Origin: Thauera carbonicopians
GTDB taxonomy: Bacteria > Pseudomonadota > Gammaproteobacteria > Burkholderiales > Rhodocyclaceae
Assembly (NCBI RefSeq): GCF_025699485.1
Contig: NZ_JANUXN010000002.1
Span: 310,001 to 374,000, forward strand
Length of the DNA stretch: 64,000 bases
Direction: 5' to 3'
Each line of letters begins with the position of its first letter. Within the stretch, counting starts at the first letter, position 1. Below the pieces are notes generated by a model. That model was not told the origin of the DNA. It did not search any database and saw only the letters and a list, made by a program, of their open reading frames with translations. Position numbers and translations under genes: made by a program. Shown here one piece after another: positions 31,212 through 37,747 of the stretch.

Positions 31212-31820
31212 ATGACAGATCGAGACAGCTCCAAACAACAAGATTCCGGCGGCCTGATGGCCCGCCTGCGCCGGCCTTCCACGAAGTACTCGCTGGGCGG
31301 CCTTTTGTCTGTCGGCATTCTGCTCGGCGTGCTCTTCTGGGGCGGCTTCAACACCGTGCTGGAAGCCACCAACACCGAGACCTTCTGCATCTCCTGCCAC
31401 GAGATGGAGGAGAACGTCTATCAGGAATACAAGGAAACCATCCACTACAACAACCGCACCGGCGTGCGTGCGACCTGTCCGGACTGCCATGTGCCCAAGG
31501 AGTGGACGCACAAGATGATCCGCAAGGTCCAGGCCTCGCGGGAAGTGTGGGGCAAGCTCACCGGCAGCATTTCCACGCCCGAGAAGTTCGAAGCCAAGCG
31601 CCTGACGCTGGCGCGCAGCGAATGGGCACGGATGAAGGCCGCCGATTCGCGCGAATGCCGCAATTGCCACGGTTTCGAGAGCATGGATCCCGAAAAGCAG
31701 AAGCAGCGCGCACGCAAGCAGCACGAGATGGCCATCGAAGACAAGATGACCTGCATCGACTGCCACAAGGGCATCGCCCACCACAAGCCCGAAGGCATGA
31801 CCGACGAAGACGAGGAATGA
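31212..31820 (+). CDS. nirT: NapC/NirT-family tetraheme cytochrome c
   Basis: Membrane-anchored quinol dehydrogenase passing electrons to periplasmic nitrite reductase. 202 aa: one N-terminal membrane helix (about 28-48) and four CxxCH motifs (CISCH 59, CPDCH 89, CRNCH 149, CIDCH 181). An acidic tail EDEE ends the protein. The order nirS-nirT-cytochrome c-552 is that of the Pseudomonas stutzeri nirSTB region, which supports the name. Confidence 0.93.
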   Translation: MTDRDSSKQQDSGGLMARLRRPSTKYSLGGLLSVGILLGVLFWGGFNTVLEATNTETFCISCHEMEENVYQEYKETIHYNNRTGVRATCPDCHVPKEWTHKMIRKVQASREVWGKLTGSISTPEKFEAKRLTLARSEWARMKAADSRECRNCHGFESMDPEKQKQRARKQHEMAIEDKMTCIDCHKGIAHHKPEGMTDEDEE

Positions 31821-31828
31821 TCCGGCGA

Positions 31829-31847
31829 GCGCCTGCGCTGCAGGCGC
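31829..31847 (+). other. Intercistronic hairpin nirT/cytochrome c-552 gene
   Basis: GCGCCTGC (31829-31836) and GCAGGCGC (31840-31847) form a perfect 8-bp stem with a 3-base loop just after the nirT stop; only a weak T-rich stretch follows. Confidence 0.5.
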
Positions 31848-31887
31848 CCGGCTTTCTTCCCGACCCATCCGCAGTGAGGAAACGAAC

Positions 31888-32763
31888 ATGAAGAAGACGA
31901 TGATCGCAGCCGCTGTCGGCACCGTTCTCGCCCTTGGCACCGGATCGGCACTGGCCGCGGCGCCCGACTGGGGCAAGGTCGAGGCCAAGGACATCACGCT
32001 GTTCTATCCCGGCGTGTCGCCGCTGGAATGGATCCAGAAAGGCAGTGCACACGGCGGCGCGCGTGCGCTGAAAAAAGGCGAGACCTGTGCCGATTGTCAC
32101 CATGAAGAGACGTCCGACATGGGCAAGAAGATCGCCAGCGGCCAGAAGATCGAGCCCAGCCCGATCGCCGGCAAGGCTGCCTTCATCCCGGTGAAGGTGC
32201 AGGCCGCGCACGACGCCGACAACCTCTACCTGCGCTTCTCCTGGAAGCAGCCCGCAGCCTCGGGCGCAGCCAAGATGGACGACAAGAACCCGGTCAAGAT
32301 CGCGTTCATGCTCGAATCCGGCGGCAAGGTGGAGCTGGCTGACCAGGCCGGCTGCTGGGCCACCTGCCACACCGACTCGCGCACCATGCCGGACGCGGCC
32401 GATACCAAGACCAAGTACGTCAAGGGCGCGTCGCTGGCCGAGGGCAAGTTCTACGACCTTTACCAGTGGCGCAGCGGAGAGAAGAAGGGCTTCGACGGCC
32501 ACGTCGCCGACACCCGCGTGATGGAAGGCGGCAGCGCGCTGGTCAGCGCTGAAGGCAAGCAGGACGGCGACACCTGGACCGTGGTGTTCACCCGCAAGCT
32601 GGCGGCTGGCGGGCAGGGCGACGTCGCGCTCGAAGCGGGCAAGACCTACAACTTCGGCTTCGCCATCCACGACGACAGCGCGGCCGGCCGCTTCCACCAT
32701 GTGTCGCTGGGCTACAAGCTCGGCATCGACGCCAAGGCCGACATCACTGCCGCCAAGCAGTAA
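31888..32763 (+). CDS. nirB: Cytochrome c-552, NirB type (ethylbenzene dehydrogenase-like heme-binding fold)
   Basis: 291 aa periplasmic cytochrome. The signal peptide ends near ALAAA (about residue 24). CADCH (67-71) is a normal c-heme site. The rest is the beta-sandwich heme-binding domain shared with the ethylbenzene/DMSO dehydrogenase gamma subunit, including YLRFSWKQ and the C-terminal GFAIHDDSAAGRFHHVS. A second cysteine pair, CWATCH (156-161), has three residues between the cysteines. The P. stutzeri NirB cytochrome c-552 in the same gene order was described as diheme, so this may be the second site. The symbol follows that usage and is not the NADH-nitrite reductase nirB. Confidence 0.85.
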   Translation: MKKTMIAAAVGTVLALGTGSALAAAPDWGKVEAKDITLFYPGVSPLEWIQKGSAHGGARALKKGETCADCHHEETSDMGKKIASGQKIEPSPIAGKAAFIPVKVQAAHDADNLYLRFSWKQPAASGAAKMDDKNPVKIAFMLESGGKVELADQAGCWATCHTDSRTMPDAADTKTKYVKGASLAEGKFYDLYQWRSGEKKGFDGHVADTRVMEGGSALVSAEGKQDGDTWTVVFTRKLAAGGQGDVALEAGKTYNFGFAIHDDSAAGRFHHVSLGYKLGIDAKADITAAKQ

Positions 32764-32775
32764 GACGGGACGGCA

Positions 32776-32799
32776 GCGTGCGGCGTCGGTGCCGCACGC
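32776..32799 (+). other. Perfect 9-bp hairpin after cytochrome c-552 gene
   Basis: GCGTGCGGC (32776-32784) pairs with GCCGCACGC (32791-32799). It is the first of two successive stems in this gap. Confidence 0.5.
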
Positions 32800-32809
32800 A
32801 TGGCGAGAG

Positions 32810-32852
32810 GACGGGAATCCATGCATGCGCATGGGTTCCCGTCATGCGTTTT
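32810..32852 (+). terminator. 15-bp stem with short T run before the cupredoxin gene
   Basis: Bases 32810-32824 pair with 32829-32843 (15 bp including one G-T pair, ATGC loop), followed by ATGCGTTTT. It resembles an intrinsic terminator that may be leaky, 18 bp before the cupredoxin start. Confidence 0.55.
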
Positions 32853-32869
32853 CCGGACGGGAGAGAAGC

Positions 32870-33202
32870 ATGAAGACGAAGTGGATAACCCGGCAGCTGC
32901 GCGCGGGCATGCTGGCGGGCCTCATGGTCGCGGGCGGAGCATGGGCGGCCGAGCACGAGGTGCGCATCGTCCAATACGCCTACACGCCCGCCGAACTTAT
33001 GATCAAGGCCGGCGACACCGTGACCTGGATCAACGACGAGAAGCGCGTCAGCCATTCGGTGCTGTTCAGGGGGAGCGGAGAGGAGTCCGAGCGCTTCTTC
33101 CCCGGCGAGCGCTGGTCGCGCAAGTTCGAGCAGCCCGGCAATTACGAATACACCTGCGGGCCGCATCCGGAAATGAAGGGCCTCATCGTCGTCACCGAGT
33201 GA
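32870..33202 (+). CDS. Small periplasmic cupredoxin (plastocyanin/azurin-like)
   Basis: 110 aa. A signal peptide ends near AWAAE (about residue 27). The type 1 copper ligands are clear: His62 (VSHSV), then Cys96, His99 and Met102 in CGPHPEM. It is probably a soluble electron carrier, placed where P. stutzeri has nirM (cytochrome c-551), so it may donate electrons to NirS. The 3' end overlaps the convergent MocR gene by 61 bp. Confidence 0.9.
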   Translation: MKTKWITRQLRAGMLAGLMVAGGAWAAEHEVRIVQYAYTPAELMIKAGDTVTWINDEKRVSHSVLFRGSGEESERFFPGERWSRKFEQPGNYEYTCGPHPEMKGLIVVTE

Positions 33203-34695
33203 TGTCTGCCGATGACTTGCGGCACCGCGGCCAAGCGTTCGAGCGCCTGTTCGATGGCTTCGCTGTCCATAGATGCGTAGCCGAACAGTAGCGCCCGCTG
33301 CTCGACGTCCTGGCTGCCGCCGCTGGCAGCCTCGGGCAGCGTATAGAGCCGCACGCCGCATGCCAGAGCCTTTTGTGCGACGTCCGCGGCATGCTCGCTG
33401 CCATCCAGAAGGTGAAAGGCGACGTGCATGCCGCCATGCTGGCCGCTGACCCGTCCAGCCGTTCCCCAGATTCGATCGAGTCCGCCGAGCAGGCAGTCGC
33501 GCTGGCCGTGATAGCGGCGGCGCAGCGCATGCAGATGGCGGGAATACTCACCGGCCTCGATGTAGCGCGTCATCACCGCCTGCTCGAGCCAGGGACAGCC
33601 GTTGTTGAGCAAGGCCTTGCGCCGGATTATGGCGTCGACCAGCGCAGGCGGGCAGACCATGTAGCCTAGCCGCAGGCCTGGCCCCAGGGTCTTGGAAAAG
33701 GTGCCGAGATAGACCACGCGCGAAGGGTCCAGCGCGGCCAGTGGCGGTAGCGGCGTGTTTTCGTAGCGGAACTCGCCGTCGTAGTCGTCCTCGATGATGA
33801 GTGTGCCGTTGGCTGCTGCCCACTCCAGCAACTGGCGGCGGCGCGGCAGTGACAGCTCGTAACCGAGCGGGTACTGGTGCGAAGGCGTGACGTACGCCAA
33901 CCGGACCGGCCGTTGCGGCAAGGCATCGACCTGAAGGCCCTGTGAGTCGACGGGAATGCGCGTGATCTTCGCTCGGTGCATGTCGAGCACGCGGCTGAAG
34001 CCGGTATAGCCAGGGGCCTCCATGACCGCTTCATCGCCTTCGCCCAGGCAATGGGCCGTCAGCAGGCTCAAGGCCTCCTGGCTTCCGGAGACGATCACGA
34101 TCTGTTCCGGCTCCACGTCGAAGCCCTTGCTCGCGGAAAGATGGTCGGCAAGCTGCATGCGCAGCCCCCACAAGCCTTCGGCGGGGGTGTATTCGGCGAT
34201 CGCACGGCTCATCTGGCGAAGCAGGCGGCTGGACAGTTCGGCCCAGCGCTGCGCCGGGAAGACGGAGGCGGCCGGACGGCCGATCTTGAAGTCGAAACGG
34301 ACCGGCATTGCCGGCGGTTGCGCGTGTACGCCGGAGCCCGGCGGCGGTTTGGCTGCATCGGCGTAGGCCGGCGCGGCCGATGGGGCGGGCACCGGCTGCG
34401 CGCGTGCCGATTCGACCGGTTTGCCCATGCAGGGGCCGCCCGGTTCGACGAAGACCCCCCGCCGGTGTTCGCTCCGTACCAGTCCTGCTGCATACAGCAA
34501 TTCATAAGCACCCAGCACGGTGTTTTTCGAAACGCCCAGTTGCGCCGTCAGTTCGTTGATCGATGGCAACTGGTCGTGGGCATGCAGCCGACCGGTGGCA
34601 ATGAGCCGCTCGATGCCGTTGGCGATCTGCTGTTTGTAGGGTTCGGCGCTGTCACGGGACAGCTGGATCGGTACGGCAAGCAGTCTGTTCTGCAT
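33142..34695 (-). CDS. MocR/GntR-family regulator with aminotransferase domain
   Basis: 517 aa PLP-dependent regulator. An N-terminal winged helix (about 10-80; SINELTAQLGVSKNTVLGAY as the recognition region) is joined by a Pro/Ala-rich linker to a class I aminotransferase domain with FSKTLGPGLRLGYMV carrying the PLP Lys. It is divergent from the NirN-like gene, which it probably controls in response to a PLP-reactive amine. The start is ATG 34695. About 16 C-terminal residues beyond the paralogue end read into the cupredoxin gene. A broken paralogue lies at 43993-45455. Confidence 0.9.
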   Translation of the reverse strand: MQNRLLAVPIQLSRDSAEPYKQQIANGIERLIATGRLHAHDQLPSINELTAQLGVSKNTVLGAYELLYAAGLVRSEHRRGVFVEPGGPCMGKPVESARAQPVPAPSAAPAYADAAKPPPGSGVHAQPPAMPVRFDFKIGRPAASVFPAQRWAELSSRLLRQMSRAIAEYTPAEGLWGLRMQLADHLSASKGFDVEPEQIVIVSGSQEALSLLTAHCLGEGDEAVMEAPGYTGFSRVLDMHRAKITRIPVDSQGLQVDALPQRPVRLAYVTPSHQYPLGYELSLPRRRQLLEWAAANGTLIIEDDYDGEFRYENTPLPPLAALDPSRVVYLGTFSKTLGPGLRLGYMVCPPALVDAIIRRKALLNNGCPWLEQAVMTRYIEAGEYSRHLHALRRRYHGQRDCLLGGLDRIWGTAGRVSGQHGGMHVAFHLLDGSEHAADVAQKALACGVRLYTLPEAASGGSQDVEQRALLFGYASMDSEAIEQALERLAAVPQVIGRHHSVTTMRPFISGCGPQVYS

Positions 34696-34886
34696 CGGTT
34701 TTTTAGGTTGCCACAGTCGTTTGAGGACTGAGGACAGGCAATGGTGGAGTGTGCCCACATTATGCCGCTCTGGACTGCCTGCGCTGTACCCATGGCATTA
34801 GTAGGGCTATGTCCTCCATGGCAGGACCGTTTCTCCCATAGTCGTGTTTGCCCGGATAGGCTTTGTTAACGTTCAGGGAGAACGTC
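34696..34886. promoter_or_regulatory. MocR / NirN-like divergent control region
   Basis: 191 bp between divergent genes. It contains CTGTACCC (34784-34791) and two CCATGGCA copies (34790-34797 and about 34816-34823). CTGTACCC also occurs in the control region of the paralogous MocR (45479-45486), so it is a candidate operator half-site. No strong sigma-70 promoter was seen. Confidence 0.35.
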
Positions 34887-36446
34887 GTGCATAAAGAAAA
34901 GATCTTCATCACCGCAATTCTGGCCACGCTTTGCAGTACTGCCAGCGGCGCATCGTTCGAAAAGGCGGACAGGGCCGAAGCATTGTTCCAGGACAACTGT
35001 GCGGTCTGCCATGCAGCCAACCGGAGTGGCTATGTCGCGCCGGCGCTGACCAGCGACCGCCTAGTGCAGAGCGAGGCCGCCTTGCGCGGGACCATCATGA
35101 CAGGCATTCCCGACACCTTGATGCCGCCCTTCGTCGGTCGTCTGGCGGACGACGACATCCGCTTGCTCGCCAGCTACATCAAGACCCAGCCGGCCAGCAC
35201 GCCGGAGTGGGGACTGGAGGACATCCGCGCCAGCGTCGAGGTGCTGGTGGATGAGAAGACGCTGCCGGACAAGCCGGCCTACGAGATCGATTCGGTGTAT
35301 GACCTGATGGTGGTGATGGCGCGCGGACGCTACGGCAGGGGCGGCGAGCACGGCAACGCCAAGGCCGTCTTCATCGACGGTAAGACTCACCGCGTGGTGG
35401 GCGAACTGAGCACCGACGGCCCGCACATCATGGACTTCAGCCCGGTGTCGGAGCGCTGGGCCTGGCTCAAGAGCGACGACGGCGTGGTGCACAAGGTCGA
35501 CCTTTACACCCTGCAGGTGGTGCGCCGCGCCAAGGCTGGCCTGACCGGGCCGGGCATTGCCTTGTCGAACGACGGCAAGTGGCTGGCGGTGAGTTCCTTC
35601 GTGCCCAACATCGTTGCCATCCTGAATGCCGACACCCTGGAGCCGGTCAAGTACCTGAAGCTCGAAGGCAAGGATCCGGACGGCAAGTTCGTGCAATCCG
35701 CCGGCGGCCCGGTGATCGGCAGCCGCATCAACAACAAGTTCGCGCTTACGCTGCGCCAGGCCGGACAGATCTGGATCATCGATCTGGACAAGCCGGGCAT
35801 GCCGGTGACCAAGCTCATCGGTGTCGGCCGCATGCTGCACGACACTTTCCTGACGCCGGACGGCCGCTACTCGATGGTGGCTTCCTATGGCGACAACAAG
35901 ATCGTCGCCATCGACTTCAAGGAAAACAAGGTCGCGGCCGACATCCCGGCCGGTTGCCAGCCGCACGTCGGCTCCGGCGCAGTGACGGAAGTCAACGGCC
36001 GCTTCCTGGCCTTCGGCACCAACATCGGCACCTGCGACATGGGCTCGGTGGTCACCGTGTGGGATACCAAGGACTTCTCGCTGGTGAAGCAGGTGAAGGT
36101 GGCGGGAGCGACCGAATCGCCGGCCGCGCACCCCAATGCTCCTTATGTAGCGGTCGACATCGTCGACAAGGACAAGCGCGCCTCCCTGATCCAGCTCATC
36201 GACAAGAACACCCTGGAGGTCGCCAAAACGCTGGACGTCGGCGGCCACGCCTTCTTCCCCGAGTACAACCGCAGTGGCGAGGCCATGTACGTCAGTGCCG
36301 GTTACTGGGGCGACCGTGTGCGCATCTACGACAGCACCAGCCTGGAACTGCTTGCCGAGCACCGCATGGAAAGCCCGGCGGGGATCTTCTCGCGAGCCCG
36401 TACCCGCTGGGTGAGCGTCGGCTTGCCGGAAACCCGTCCGTTCTGA
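34887..36446 (+). CDS. NirN-like cytochrome c/d1-propeller protein
   Basis: 519 aa. A signal peptide (about 1-22), then one c-heme domain (CAVCH at 38-42 with Met in TLMPPFVG), then a cytochrome d1-type eight-bladed propeller. It is closer to NirN, the dihydro-heme d1 dehydrogenase, than to NirS: it has the short c domain with ADDDIRLLASYI and lacks the NirS segments around the catalytic His pair. The GTG at 34887 follows GGGAG and begins a good signal peptide; an in-frame TTG at 34863 is a poorer choice. It is followed by a small cytochrome c and a methyltransferase, a mini-set of heme d1 genes. Confidence 0.8.
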   Translation: MHKEKIFITAILATLCSTASGASFEKADRAEALFQDNCAVCHAANRSGYVAPALTSDRLVQSEAALRGTIMTGIPDTLMPPFVGRLADDDIRLLASYIKTQPASTPEWGLEDIRASVEVLVDEKTLPDKPAYEIDSVYDLMVVMARGRYGRGGEHGNAKAVFIDGKTHRVVGELSTDGPHIMDFSPVSERWAWLKSDDGVVHKVDLYTLQVVRRAKAGLTGPGIALSNDGKWLAVSSFVPNIVAILNADTLEPVKYLKLEGKDPDGKFVQSAGGPVIGSRINNKFALTLRQAGQIWIIDLDKPGMPVTKLIGVGRMLHDTFLTPDGRYSMVASYGDNKIVAIDFKENKVAADIPAGCQPHVGSGAVTEVNGRFLAFGTNIGTCDMGSVVTVWDTKDFSLVKQVKVAGATESPAAHPNAPYVAVDIVDKDKRASLIQLIDKNTLEVAKTLDVGGHAFFPEYNRSGEAMYVSAGYWGDRVRIYDSTSLELLAEHRMESPAGIFSRARTRWVSVGLPETRPF

Positions 36447-36457
36447 TCCAGGAGTCC

Positions 36458-36787
36458 ATGATGAAACCGATCACCTTCATTCTTCTTGCCCTTGCTCTCG
36501 CGCCGATGTCTGCGCACGTCCGGGCAGCCGACTCCTCTACGTCTGCGCCGGAAGTCGCGGCGATCCTGCCGCTGTGCGCCAGCTGTCACGGTATCGACGG
36601 GATCAGCAGCGAGGGCCTGTATCCCAATCTGGCGGGGCAGAAAGTCGAGTATCTGGTGAAGCAGCTCGACGACTTCAAACAGCGGCAGCGTACCGACCCG
36701 GTGATGAACGCCATGGCCGAACCGCTGGCTCCCGAGCTCATCAAGGCTCTGGCCGACTATTACGCTTCCAGGCCTGCACGCCCGTAA
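36458..36787 (+). CDS. Small class I cytochrome c (c553/NirC-like)
   Basis: 109 aa. The signal peptide ends near VRAAD, heme c attaches at CASCH (40-44) and the axial Met is probably in DPVMNAMAE. The pattern LCASCHGIDG plus YLVKQLDDFKQRQR matches small c4/c553-type carriers. It starts 11 bp after the NirN-like gene with GGAG, so it is probably its electron partner. A second ATG directly follows the first. Confidence 0.88.
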   Translation: MMKPITFILLALALAPMSAHVRAADSSTSAPEVAAILPLCASCHGIDGISSEGLYPNLAGQKVEYLVKQLDDFKQRQRTDPVMNAMAEPLAPELIKALADYYASRPARP

Positions 36788-36801
36788 GAGCTTTTTTCAC
36801 C

Positions 36802-36829
36802 CTGGCCGGCAGATCATCGCCGGCCTTTT
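36802..36829 (+). terminator. Intrinsic terminator after the small cytochrome c gene
   Basis: GGCCGGC (36802-36808) pairs with GCCGGCC (36817-36823), followed by six T residues. It lies before the methyltransferase gene, which would then need readthrough or its own promoter. Confidence 0.75.
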
Positions 36830-36850
36830 TTCCGGATACGGGAGGCGGTC

Positions 36851-37747
36851 ATGGATAGGGCAAGAAACCTGGGCAAGGTCTGGCTAGTGGGGGCGGGGCC
36901 CGGTAGCGCGGATCTAATCACCTTGCGCGCGTTGCGCGTGCTGCAGCAGGCCGACGTGTGGCTGGTCGACGATCTGGTGGGAAAGGATCTGCTTCGTTAC
37001 GCGCGGCCCGGCACGAAGCTGGAGTCCTGCGGTAAACGGGGCGGCAATCCGCGTTCGGCCCGACAGGAGGACATCAATGCGCGAATGCTCGCCCATGTGC
37101 TGGCCGGACGAAGCGTGGCAAGAGTGAAGGGGGGTGATCCAGGCTTCTTCGGTCGTGGCGGAGAGGAGGCGGTATTCCTTCGCGAACACGGTATCGAGAT
37201 GGAGATCGTCAGCGGCCTGAGCGCGGGTATCGCTGCCGCACAGGTGCTGGGCATTGGCCTGACGCACCGCGAGCTTGCGCATGGCGTGAGTTTCGTGACG
37301 GCCCGTACCGCCGCCGGCGACAGTCCCGACTGGCAGGCGCTGTGCGCAGGCGGTACCACGCTGGTGATCTACATGGGCATGAGCCGATTGGCGGAAATCC
37401 GGGATGCCTTGTGCCGTGCAGGCATGGGCGCAGACACACCCGCTGCCGTCGTGATGAATGCCGGCAGCGGCTACGAGCGATGCTGGCGGGGACGGGTGGG
37501 AAACCTCGTCGCGGCGCTGGAAAGCGGTTTGCGCAGTCCGGCGGTGGTGCTTGTGGGGGCAGTCGTGGGCACGTCCTGGAGTGTTTGCGAGAAGAGCAAG
37601 ACCGGCTCGATCAATGGTAAGTCCATGGTCGTGCTGCCATCCTCCGCCTGTAGGCATGCCACCGATGGCTACGATGAAGGAGCTTCGGTTGGCATACCGA
37701 GATTACCTGTCGTGTCTTTACCCTATCAGGCAACACAATCCACATAG
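36851..37747 (+). CDS. Second uroporphyrinogen-III C-methyltransferase, NirE-like
   Basis: 298 aa. WLVGAGPGSADLITLRALR, VKGGDPGFFGRGGEE and GLSAGIAAAQVLGIGLTHR are the SUMT motifs, somewhat diverged (Phe-Phe in the SAM loop). Precorrin-2 formation for heme d1 is the likely role, given the NirN-like neighbour. About 50 C-terminal residues after the normal end (near VVLVGAVVG) are unlike the family and run into the 3' end of the convergent decarboxylase gene (22 bp overlap). Confidence 0.82.
   Translation: MDRARNLGKVWLVGAGPGSADLITLRALRVLQQADVWLVDDLVGKDLLRYARPGTKLESCGKRGGNPRSARQEDINARMLAHVLAGRSVARVKGGDPGFFGRGGEEAVFLREHGIEMEIVSGLSAGIAAAQVLGIGLTHRELAHGVSFVTARTAAGDSPDWQALCAGGTTLVIYMGMSRLAEIRDALCRAGMGADTPAAVVMNAGSGYERCWRGRVGNLVAALESGLRSPAVVLVGAVVGTSWSVCEKSKTGSINGKSMVVLPSSACRHATDGYDEGASVGIPRLPVVSLPYQATQST

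Noticed and set aside
34887-36446. A second nirS nitrite reductase
   Set aside because: The propeller protein has the NirN-type short c domain and lacks the NirS catalytic His regions, so a second nitrite reductase is not supported.
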